From Castellaniella sp036379515 (GTDB lineage: Bacteria > Pseudomonadota > Gammaproteobacteria > Burkholderiales > Burkholderiaceae_B): a stretch of DNA of 64,000 bases. The DNA lies in the NCBI RefSeq assembly GCF_036379515.1, contig NZ_DASVGN010000025.1, positions 32,512 through 96,511 on the forward strand, given 5' to 3'. Shown here one piece after another: positions 53,752-61,766 of the stretch. Positions within the stretch are counted from its first letter, which is position 1, and each line of letters begins with the position of its first letter. The notes below the pieces were generated by a model that ran no database searches, was not told where the DNA came from, and saw only the letters and a program-made list of their open reading frames with translations. The translations under genes were made by a program, and so were the position numbers.

Positions 53752-53784
53752 GGGGGCACGCGCGAGCGCACCCCCTGTTTTTTT
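53752..53784 (+). terminator. Rho-independent terminator after cytochrome c4
   Basis: GGGGG and CCCCC arms enclose a nested GCGC/GCGC pair and are followed by TG and seven T. It lies 90 bases after the stop and 23 bases before resB, so resB-ccsA need their own promoter or read-through. Confidence 0.8.
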
Positions 53785-53806
53785 ACGATTTCAGAGTCAG
53801 GCTTTC

Positions 53807-55855
53807 GTGACCTCATTTTCCCGAATCCGTGCGCGTGGCGCCGATGTGGTTGAACTCCTGGGCTCGATGCGTTTTGCCATCAGCCTGTTGGTGTTCATCT
53901 GTATTGCCAGCCTTATTGGCACTGTGCTGCCGCAGAACCAGGCTCTCAACAGCTATGTCGATCAGTTCGGACCGTTCTGGTTTGCGGTCTTCAACGAGTT
54001 CTCGATCTGGCAGATCTACAACAGCGCCTGGTTCCTGCTCATCATGGCGTTTCTCGTGGTGTCCACCACGCTGTGCATCTTTCGCAATGCCCCCAAGATG
54101 TTGCGCGATGCACGTTCGTTTCGCGAGTACGTGCGCGGCAGCAGCCTGCGAGCCTTCCACCACCGAGTCGAGCTCGACAGCGCACTGGCGCCGGCACAGG
54201 CCCGTGAGGCAGTCGGCGCGCTGCTGCAGACGCAGGGCTATCGTTATCGCGTGCGCGAAGACGGCGACAGTCTCATGGTGGCGGCCAAGAAGGGCAGCGC
54301 CAATCGCCTGGGGTACATCTTTGCGCACACGGCCATCGTCGTGATTTTGCTGGGCGGGCTCATGGACAGCGAATTGCCGGTGCGCCTGCAGACCTGGATG
54401 TTCAACAAGCAGCCCGTGGTTGGCAACATGCTGATTTCCGACGTGCCGCAGTCTGGCCGGCTGTCCGCGCGCAATCCCAGTTTTCGAGCCAACATGCTGT
54501 TGCCTGACGGCCAGCAGAGCAACATGGGTATCGTGACCGAAGGGCAAGGGGTACTGCTGCAACCGCTGCCCTTCACGATCCGGCTCAAAAAGTTCTACAT
54601 CGACTACTACAGCAACGGTCAGCCCAGCGATTTTCGCAGTGACGTCACCATCACCGACCCGAAGCGCGGCAAGTCGTTCGACCGTACCATTCAGGTCAAC
54701 GAGCCCCTGCATTACGATGGGGTCACGGTGTATCAGTCGAGCTTTGACGACGGCGGCAGCAAGCTGCAGCTCAAGGCCTGGCCGCTGCATGGGACGGATG
54801 CACAGCCGCAGGCGTTCAATGGCACCGTGGGGCATAGCGGCAAGCTGCCGGGTAGCAATCTGGCCGTGAATTTCACGGGGTTTCGGGCCATCAACGTCGA
54901 AGATCTGAGCGCCAACAAGGCGCCGCAGCCCAAGAGCGTGGTACGAGAGGTCGCGGCGGTCACCGGCAGCGCCGCGCGGGCGCCCAACAAGAATCTGCAC
55001 AACGTAGGCCCCAGCGTTCAATACAGCGTCATCGACAAGGATGGCCAGTCGCACGACTTCAACCAGTACATGCTTCCGGTCAAGCTTGATGGCTTCCCGG
55101 TGTTCCTGATGGGGACGCGCGACGATGCCTCGCAGCCGTACCGCTATCTGCGCATCCCTGTGGGCGACCACGGCGGCATGAACGAATTCATGCAGTTGCG
55201 GGCCGCATTGGATGACCCAGCCCTGCGCGACGAAGCAGCGCGCCGTTTTGCGGCCCACAATGCAACGCCTGGCCAGCAGCAGACGCTCATGTTCGAGGCT
55301 GCACGGGGCGCGCTGCGCACGTTCTCGAGTCAAGGCTTCAACGGCATCATCAGTTCCGCCCCCGCGGCCGAGCGGGAAAAAATTCTGAACTTTGCCGTCC
55401 CCATGATCCAGCTCAGTCTGGTCGAGCTGCGCGATCTGGTGCGCGAGCGCAATCACGAGCCTCCGGTGGTACGCCAGGGGGCGCAGGGTGAACACGAGTC
55501 GCGGTGGATGCAGTTGGCAGTGCTGGCGCTCGCGTCGCTTCCGGATTATCCTGCCCCGGTGGCCTTGCAGCTCTCGAGCTTCAATCAGGTTCAGGCAAGC
55601 GTTTTCCAGATCGCTCGCAGCCCCGGAAAGACCACGGTCTACATCGGCTGCGTCTTGCTGATCCTGGGCGTGTTTTCCATGTTCTACATTCGTGAACGCC
55701 GGGTATGGGTGTGGATCCGGCCTTCAGATCATGGCAGCAGCTGGCTTGCTGCCATGACCACGCAGCGTCGCACCCTGGATTTCAATCACGAATTTGAGCG
55801 GCTGCGCGAAGCATTGCGTCGCCTGTCCGCCGGAGGCTCCAAGCATGACGTCTGA
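53807..55855 (+). CDS. resB: Cytochrome c biogenesis protein ResB (System II)
   Basis: A 682-residue membrane protein. Three N-terminal helices (SMRFAISLLVFICIASLIGTV first) are followed by a large periplasmic domain and a fourth helix near the C-terminus (VYIGCVLLILGVFSMFYI). Together with CcsA it delivers haem and holds apocytochromes reduced for attachment. GTG 53807 is chosen over an upstream frame starting at 53696, which would include the terminator. It overlaps ccsA. Confidence 0.9.
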   Translation: MTSFSRIRARGADVVELLGSMRFAISLLVFICIASLIGTVLPQNQALNSYVDQFGPFWFAVFNEFSIWQIYNSAWFLLIMAFLVVSTTLCIFRNAPKMLRDARSFREYVRGSSLRAFHHRVELDSALAPAQAREAVGALLQTQGYRYRVREDGDSLMVAAKKGSANRLGYIFAHTAIVVILLGGLMDSELPVRLQTWMFNKQPVVGNMLISDVPQSGRLSARNPSFRANMLLPDGQQSNMGIVTEGQGVLLQPLPFTIRLKKFYIDYYSNGQPSDFRSDVTITDPKRGKSFDRTIQVNEPLHYDGVTVYQSSFDDGGSKLQLKAWPLHGTDAQPQAFNGTVGHSGKLPGSNLAVNFTGFRAINVEDLSANKAPQPKSVVREVAAVTGSAARAPNKNLHNVGPSVQYSVIDKDGQSHDFNQYMLPVKLDGFPVFLMGTRDDASQPYRYLRIPVGDHGGMNEFMQLRAALDDPALRDEAARRFAAHNATPGQQQTLMFEAARGALRTFSSQGFNGIISSAPAAEREKILNFAVPMIQLSLVELRDLVRERNHEPPVVRQGAQGEHESRWMQLAVLALASLPDYPAPVALQLSSFNQVQASVFQIARSPGKTTVYIGCVLLILGVFSMFYIRERRVWVWIRPSDHGSSWLAAMTTQRRTLDFNHEFERLREALRRLSAGGSKHDV

Positions 55856-57206
55856 TACCTTGACTAGTGATCCCATGGCGCTGTGGTCGCTGGGGGTCAA
55901 CACCAGTGGCGACAAACGGGGTCGGCGAGGAAAACCCGACTGGACAGACATCGGTTTCTTCCTGCTGCTTGCGGTAGGCGGAGCCTACGTACTGATGCAG
56001 TACGGTAGCTTCATGAGCTACTACGAGAAAATGATACTCGTGGGCGCCGTGGTGGTCTTCAGCTGGCTGGGCTGGCTGTGGCGCCCGATTCGCGTGCTCA
56101 TGGTGGCCAGCGGCCTGACTGCCTTGCTGGCCATCTGGCTCTACAGTCCGACCGGTTCGTTCATGCAGGGTGATCTTACTCGCGCTGACACCGACTTCTT
56201 GCTGAAGTACCTGATTTCGTCTCAGTCGGCCATCCTCTGGATGTGCGCGCTGTTTTTCCTTGCCACGATCTGTTATTGGGTCGGGTTCGTCAGCGACACG
56301 GCTGCGTGGCTGGGTACCGTGCTCACCTGGGGGGCCGTCTACGCAGGTCTCACCGGCTTGCTGGTGCGCTGGCGCGAAGGCCATTTGTTGGGGCCCGACA
56401 TCGGCCACATTCCGGTCAGCAACCTCTACGAAGTCTTCGTGCTGCTCGCACTCATCATGTCGCTCTTCTACCTGTACTACGAGCGGCGGTACGCCACACG
56501 GGCACTGGGTGGCTTCGCCATGCTGGTGGTCAGCTCGCTCATCGTCTTCCTGCTGTGGTATTCGTTCACGCGGGATGCCTATCAGATCGCACCGCTGGTG
56601 CCAGCGCTCAAGAGCTGGTGGATGAAACTGCACGTGCCGGCGAATTTCATCGGATACGGCACCTTCAGTCTGGCCGCCATGACGGGCTTTGCTTACCTGA
56701 TCAAGGCACACGGCAACACGCGCAGCTGGAAGCCCATGATTCCGCTCTTCGTGTTGGGCGCAGTGCTGTGTGCGGAGCCGTTCGTCTTCAGTTCGCGCGA
56801 GCTCTCACCCGTGTGGATGGCGTATTTTGGTATTGGGTCCATCGCCGTGGGTGGCATTCTGGCGATGCGGGCCCCCATTGCGGCCCGGTTGCCGTCCCTT
56901 GAAGTGCTGGACGACATCATGTATCGGGCCATCGCGGTGGGCTTTGCCTTCTTCACCGTGGCCACCATTTTGGGCGCGCTGTGGGCGGCAGATGCCTGGG
57001 GCACCTACTGGCAGTGGGACCCGAAAGAAACCTGGGCGCTGATCGTATGGCTGAACTATGCCGCCTGGCTGCACATGCGACTCATGAAAGGGCTGCGGGG
57101 CTCCATGGCAGCGTACTGGGCTCTGGCCGGCCTGGTGGTCACCAGCTTTGCCTTCCTGGGCGTGAACATGTTCCTGTCGGGCCTGCACTCCTACGGCCAC
57201 CTGTAA
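55845..57206 (+). CDS. ccsA: Cytochrome c biogenesis protein CcsA/ResC (System II)
   Basis: A 453-residue polytopic protein. The haem-handling WWD motif is visible as WGTYWQWDPKETWALIVWLNYAAWLH, with flanking histidines such as KLHVPANFIGY and LHMR. It transports haem and ligates it to CxxCH sites together with ResB. ATG 55845 overlaps the resB stop by 11 bases, indicating coupling. Confidence 0.93.
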   Translation: MTSDTLTSDPMALWSLGVNTSGDKRGRRGKPDWTDIGFFLLLAVGGAYVLMQYGSFMSYYEKMILVGAVVVFSWLGWLWRPIRVLMVASGLTALLAIWLYSPTGSFMQGDLTRADTDFLLKYLISSQSAILWMCALFFLATICYWVGFVSDTAAWLGTVLTWGAVYAGLTGLLVRWREGHLLGPDIGHIPVSNLYEVFVLLALIMSLFYLYYERRYATRALGGFAMLVVSSLIVFLLWYSFTRDAYQIAPLVPALKSWWMKLHVPANFIGYGTFSLAAMTGFAYLIKAHGNTRSWKPMIPLFVLGAVLCAEPFVFSSRELSPVWMAYFGIGSIAVGGILAMRAPIAARLPSLEVLDDIMYRAIAVGFAFFTVATILGALWAADAWGTYWQWDPKETWALIVWLNYAAWLHMRLMKGLRGSMAAYWALAGLVVTSFAFLGVNMFLSGLHSYGHL

Positions 57207-57215
57207 ATCAGGCCA

Positions 57216-57259
57216 GGCAGGCCCCCGACAAGCTCATCAAATGGGCGCCGGGGCCTGCC
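57216..57259. repeat. Inverted repeat at the convergent ccsA/GGDEF-EAL junction
   Basis: GGCAGGCCCC and GGGGCCTGCC are perfect 10-base arms 24 bases apart; the right arm lies in the final codons of the opposite gene. A bidirectional terminator is plausible, but no T-run follows on either strand. Confidence 0.45.
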
Positions 57260-60182
57260 GACCGATCACTTCCGTAATGTAGTGGCGAACTGCCGGGTCG
57301 GTGACCAGTGGCAGGATGTTTTCGTGCGCCAGGATGGTGTCTGGTGGCAGTGACCGCGACACGCTATAGCCTTGCACGTAGTCCATGCCCATGTCGGCCA
57401 GTTTGCGCAGCGTGGCTGCGTCTTCGACCCATTCGGCGATGCATTCCATGCCCAGGTTGTGCGCAAGGTCGACGATGCTGTTGACGATCGCCACGTTGGC
57501 GTCGCTTGCCAGCATGTCGCGAATCAATGACCCGTCGATCTTGATCATGTCGGCAGGCAGCTCTTTCAGGTACGAAAAAGAAGTGTAGCCCGCCCCAAAG
57601 TCGTCCAGGGCGACGCGGGCACCCATGCGTTGCAGGCGGCGCATGAACTGGCGGGTGCGTTCCAGATCCTGCAGGGCGACCCCTTCGGTGATTTCAACAC
57701 ACAGGCTGCGCGTGAGCTGCGGATGGCTGCTCAGCAGGCCGAAGAGGGTATCGATGAAACGGTCGTCGTTCAGCGATACGCCGCTGAGATTGACGTTGAT
57801 GATCTGCGTGTGGGCGAGCGCCTCGTGGTGCGCCCGCATCCAGTCGAGCATCGTGGTGAAGACCCATTTGTCGAGGGTGGTGATGATGCCGTTTTCTTCC
57901 GCAGCCTCGATGACGTTTTGCGTATTCACCGGCCGATCGCCGGGGTTGCGTACGCGCAGCAGCACCTCGAAGTTCAGAGACTTGAGAGGATGGCGCAGCG
58001 CCATGATGGGCTGCATCTCAAGGTAGAGCGCCTCTTGTGGGAGCTGATTCTTTTCGATCTGCTCAAAGAGCTGCTGTTCATTGAAGTGATCTGACAGCTC
58101 GGCAGCGTCTTCTTCGTACAGCACGATATCGCGGTGCTGCTGGCGCGCATCGCGGCAGGCCCTGCTGGCAGCGGCGATGGCGTCTTTGGGGTCCATTTTG
58201 CGGTCGATGTCGATGATGCCCATGGCCGTCTTGAGCTGAAATGAGCGCTCGCCGATGATGAGGGGCGCAGCGTTCAGCGATTCGAGGATGTCTTGTCCAA
58301 TCTGCCGTGCTTCGGCGGCTCGCATGTTCGGGAACAGAATGATGAATTCGTCGTTGCCGACACGCCCCAGGTGCTGGTTTTTGCCGAGCGAATACTTGAC
58401 GCGTTCGCAGACCATTTGCAGCAGTGTGTCGCCCGCGTTGTGGCCGAACAGATCGTTGACCCGCTTGAGGTGATCCAGGTCCAGGAAGGCCATGGCCGCC
58501 GGCGTGTTGGTCTCCCTCAGGGAGTCGATCGAGGCCTGCATGGCGGTTTCGATTCCGCGCCGGTTGAGCGTGTTGGTGAGCGGATCATTGTCGTCCATGA
58601 GCCGCAGGTTTCGGATCGTCTCGGAGCGTGCGCTCACGTCTTGCAGCGAGCCTTCAATGCGGCTGCCGGCTTGTGTGGCCCGCAGCAGGAACCGGCGAGG
58701 CTCATCGGTGCCGTCGGGTGTGGTGTGGGCCAGGATTTCGAGGTCTTGGCCTTGCTCGGTAGCCAGGGAAACGTTCAGCCAGTCCATCGGTGGGAAAAAA
58801 TCGGCCCAGTTGGGGAGCTCCTCTGTTTCGTCGACTCTGAGCATGGCGCGCAGGCTGGGGTTCATGTGCTCGAATTGGCGCGCCGCCCCTAGCGTGAAGA
58901 TTCCCAGCGGGGTGAGGCCATCGTGGGCAATGAGGTCGTTGCGCTCGCGCGATCGGATCTGCCGGCTTTCGCGCATCTGTTCAGCGACTGCCAGGCCGAT
59001 GATCACGTTGCACAGGAGCAGCGCGATGGTCCCCAGTTGCGGGTCTATGAGTTCGCGCTGTTGCAGGCCGACCAGAATCAGGCCGATGAGCAAGATGGAC
59101 AGCGCGATGCACACCCCTACCGTGTGCCAGAGCTTGGCGCGCGTGTGCGAGCCAAAGAGCGCGTGGATGAGAATGATGGCCACCAGGCCGGTCACCAGCC
59201 AGGCCGCCAGAAAGACGATGGTCTGGAACCATTGGTAGGGCAGACCCAGGATGGCGACCAGCAGCAGCGCCGTGCTGAGATTGCCGACGCGGCGGATTTG
59301 CGTCTGAGTGGAGAGTGTCAGACTGTCACGGAATAGCCCGGTGAACAGGTGGTAGGTCACCAGATAGCACAGCACCAGGGTGAACTTGCGCACCCAGGGT
59401 AGCGCCTCTGGGGGAATCAGGAAGCCCAGCCATTGATAATCCCAGCCCAGGGCCCAGGCACCCAGCCGCAGGTTGCCTACCAGCCAGCAGCTCAGCAGGA
59501 CGAAGAGCCATTCGTGCGTGGTGAAGGCAATGACCAGCAGGAACAGCGCCAGCGTGAGCAATCCGCCTTGCATGAGCCCGATGGAACGGGCAGCGCGGAT
59601 GGCCTGGTCGGCCAGTTGTGTGCGGTCCCAGCGTTCGATGGAGATCTGATTGGGGATCGTCAGGGTGGTGTGACAGATGACCTGCTGCGCGTTGTAGGTG
59701 GCAGGCAGCTGCATGAACGTGCCTGTGATACCGATGCTCGTCTGTAGTGAGGTGAATTCATACGGTGATCCGCCAGCCGGGTAGTTGGCGCGCTGCAGCA
59801 GCCAGCAGGCCGTGTTCGTGATCGTGTGCAGAGGAAGCAGCAACACTTGGGGATACGCCTGGGCTCCCGAGGGTGGCGACGGCAGGTCGGCGAGGAACCA
59901 GAGTGGCCCGGCCGGGATCGTTTGCGACAGCCGTGTGGGCCGCTCGATGAGCTGCAACAAGGCCGTGTCGGGGCTTGGCTGAGCCGAACTCGCCAGATAG
60001 CGCGTCGGCATGGGGTGGCCCTGGTGGCTGCTGAACACCGATGGCATCCAGAAGACGCCTGCCGCAATGCTCAGTGCGATCAGCAGCGGCGCCAGTACAT
60101 ACGTGACGAACGGCGCCAGCAAGCCTGGCAGTGCGGTAAAGAGCCGGGAGTTCCGGCCGGGGGGAGACATCTTCAGCGCCAT
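57237..60182 (-). CDS. Membrane GGDEF-EAL protein with 7TM sensor region
   Basis: A 981-residue cyclic-di-GMP protein. One helix at about 25-47, a periplasmic domain to about 195, then seven or so helices (200-402), suggest a 7TMR-DISM-type sensor. A PAS-like stretch spans about 425-525. The GGDEF domain reads GNDEF at 609-613, so cyclase activity is doubtful. The EAL domain reads EVL at 739-741 but keeps N798, E830, D860-D861, K881, E920 and Q937, so phosphodiesterase activity is likely. Stands alone, convergent with ccsA. Confidence 0.9.
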   Translation of the reverse strand: MALKMSPPGRNSRLFTALPGLLAPFVTYVLAPLLIALSIAAGVFWMPSVFSSHQGHPMPTRYLASSAQPSPDTALLQLIERPTRLSQTIPAGPLWFLADLPSPPSGAQAYPQVLLLPLHTITNTACWLLQRANYPAGGSPYEFTSLQTSIGITGTFMQLPATYNAQQVICHTTLTIPNQISIERWDRTQLADQAIRAARSIGLMQGGLLTLALFLLVIAFTTHEWLFVLLSCWLVGNLRLGAWALGWDYQWLGFLIPPEALPWVRKFTLVLCYLVTYHLFTGLFRDSLTLSTQTQIRRVGNLSTALLLVAILGLPYQWFQTIVFLAAWLVTGLVAIILIHALFGSHTRAKLWHTVGVCIALSILLIGLILVGLQQRELIDPQLGTIALLLCNVIIGLAVAEQMRESRQIRSRERNDLIAHDGLTPLGIFTLGAARQFEHMNPSLRAMLRVDETEELPNWADFFPPMDWLNVSLATEQGQDLEILAHTTPDGTDEPRRFLLRATQAGSRIEGSLQDVSARSETIRNLRLMDDNDPLTNTLNRRGIETAMQASIDSLRETNTPAAMAFLDLDHLKRVNDLFGHNAGDTLLQMVCERVKYSLGKNQHLGRVGNDEFIILFPNMRAAEARQIGQDILESLNAAPLIIGERSFQLKTAMGIIDIDRKMDPKDAIAAASRACRDARQQHRDIVLYEEDAAELSDHFNEQQLFEQIEKNQLPQEALYLEMQPIMALRHPLKSLNFEVLLRVRNPGDRPVNTQNVIEAAEENGIITTLDKWVFTTMLDWMRAHHEALAHTQIINVNLSGVSLNDDRFIDTLFGLLSSHPQLTRSLCVEITEGVALQDLERTRQFMRRLQRMGARVALDDFGAGYTSFSYLKELPADMIKIDGSLIRDMLASDANVAIVNSIVDLAHNLGMECIAEWVEDAATLRKLADMGMDYVQGYSVSRSLPPDTILAHENILPLVTDPAVRHYITEVIGRQAPAPI

Positions 60183-60292
60183 GGCAGTGTGCTACGTTGC
60201 AGAGTGACGCTCGGCACAGGCCGGCGCTACCGGAATTGACGGCAGGCCTGGTCGAAATTTTAGAGTGAGACGGGGTCCGGCGAAAGGCCTGC

Positions 60293-61564
60293 TCAGCTCC
60301 TTTGGGGGACCCGTTCAGAGGCGAACAGGTCGCGGGGGGTTTCTCGGGGCCGCACCAGGTACGAATCCTGCTTGTCCACTAACACCTCGGCGGCGCGGGG
60401 GCGGGTGTTGTATTGGCTGGACATGGAAAAACCGTAGGCGCCCGCTGAGCAGATGGCCAGCAGATCACCTTGTTCCAGTGGCAGTGTACGCCCACGCGCC
60501 AGCCAGTCGCCGCTTTCGCAGATGGGTCCGACGATGTCCCAGGTCTCTGCTGGCACGCCCTGGCGTGGTTCTACCGGCACGACGTCGTGCCAGGCCTCGT
60601 ATAGGGCGGGTCGCATCAGGTCGTTCATGGCAGCGTCCACGATGGCGAAGTTGCGAACCTCCGTGCGCTTGAGGTATTCGACGCGTGTGAGAAGAATGCC
60701 CGCGTTGCCCACGAGTGAGCGCCCCGGCTCGAGCACAACCTGAAGATGGTCCAGCCCGTGCGCATGCAGTCGTTCGAACACCGGAGTCAGCAGGTCCGCC
60801 GGATCGGGCGGTGTCTCGTCGGTGTATCGAATGCCCAGGCCTCCCCCAAGATCCAGGTGCTCGAGTTCAATGCCGTCAGCGCCCAGCTGGCCGATGAGCG
60901 ACAGCAGTTTCTCGAGTGCGTCCAGGTACGGCGACAGATCGATGATCTGCGAGCCGATGTGGCAATCCACCCCCACGATTTTCAGGCTCGCATGCTGCTG
61001 TGCCTGATGGTAGAGCGCAGGCGCCCGGTGGATATCCACACCGAATTTGTTTTCTTTCAGACCGGTGGAAATATAGGGATGCGTGTGGGCGTCAACATCC
61101 GGGTTCACACGCAGCGAGATGGGCGCGACCAGGCCCATTTCGTGGGCGATGTCGGCCAGGCGGTCCAGCTCGGCCGCCGATTCGATGTTGAAGCACTTGA
61201 TGCGTGCCGTGAGCGCCGCGCGAATTTCCCAGCTTTGCTTTCCAACGCCCGAGAACACGATCCGATCGGCACTCGCTCCGGCCGCCAGGGCGCGCTCAAG
61301 CTCACCGCCGGAGACGATGTCGAAGCCAGCGCCCAGCTGCTGAAATTCGTGCAGGACCGCCAGGTTGGAATTGGCTTTGACGCCGTAGCAGATCAGCGCA
61401 TTGCGTCCCGCGATGGCCTGCGCGTAGCGCGACCAGGCTGTCTGCAGGGCAGCACGTGAATACACGTAGAGGGGTGTGCCATAGCGATCAGCCAGTTCCG
61501 GGAAAGGGATGTCTTCGGCAAACAGCGTGCCTTTCTGGGTCGGGAACGGGTTCTCGTGGCTCAT
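60293..61564 (-). CDS. lysA: Diaminopimelate decarboxylase
   Basis: A 423-residue PLP enzyme making lysine from meso-diaminopimelate. The PLP lysine is K63 (CYGVKANSN); HIGSQIIDL, the glycine-rich DLGGGLGI and GPICESGDWL with its catalytic cysteine are present. It follows lptM by four bases on the same strand. The mrcA-lptM-lysA run joins peptidoglycan, LPS and lysine functions. Confidence 0.96.
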   Translation of the reverse strand: MSHENPFPTQKGTLFAEDIPFPELADRYGTPLYVYSRAALQTAWSRYAQAIAGRNALICYGVKANSNLAVLHEFQQLGAGFDIVSGGELERALAAGASADRIVFSGVGKQSWEIRAALTARIKCFNIESAAELDRLADIAHEMGLVAPISLRVNPDVDAHTHPYISTGLKENKFGVDIHRAPALYHQAQQHASLKIVGVDCHIGSQIIDLSPYLDALEKLLSLIGQLGADGIELEHLDLGGGLGIRYTDETPPDPADLLTPVFERLHAHGLDHLQVVLEPGRSLVGNAGILLTRVEYLKRTEVRNFAIVDAAMNDLMRPALYEAWHDVVPVEPRQGVPAETWDIVGPICESGDWLARGRTLPLEQGDLLAICSAGAYGFSMSSQYNTRPRAAEVLVDKQDSYLVRPRETPRDLFASERVPQRS

Positions 61565-61568
61565 TCAG

Positions 61569-61766
61569 TCAGGGTCGGGGGGTGGGAGCAGGATCGGCTG
61601 TCGGGGCCGGCGTTACCGTGGGCGGGGCCACCAGCGTGGCATCCACCGGCGGAGGGGCTGGGTGGCGCAACGGGCCTTTCATGCCGCAACCCGCCAGCAG
61701 CATGACCAGCCCCAGAGAAAGCGCGCGCCATGCATGTGCAGAGGAAGAAATGCGGTCAAGTGTCAT
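61569..61766 (-). CDS. lptM: LPS translocon maturation chaperone LptM-like lipoprotein
   Basis: A 65-residue lipoprotein. Signal peptide with lipobox LLAGC, then the family motif CGMKGPL directly after the lipidated cysteine, and a proline/threonine-rich tail. In E. coli LptM promotes disulfide formation in LptD. The start overlaps the mrcA stop by one base (TGATG). The position before lysA is shared by many proteobacteria. Confidence 0.88.
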   Translation of the reverse strand: MTLDRISSSAHAWRALSLGLVMLLAGCGMKGPLRHPAPPPVDATLVAPPTVTPAPTADPAPTPRP

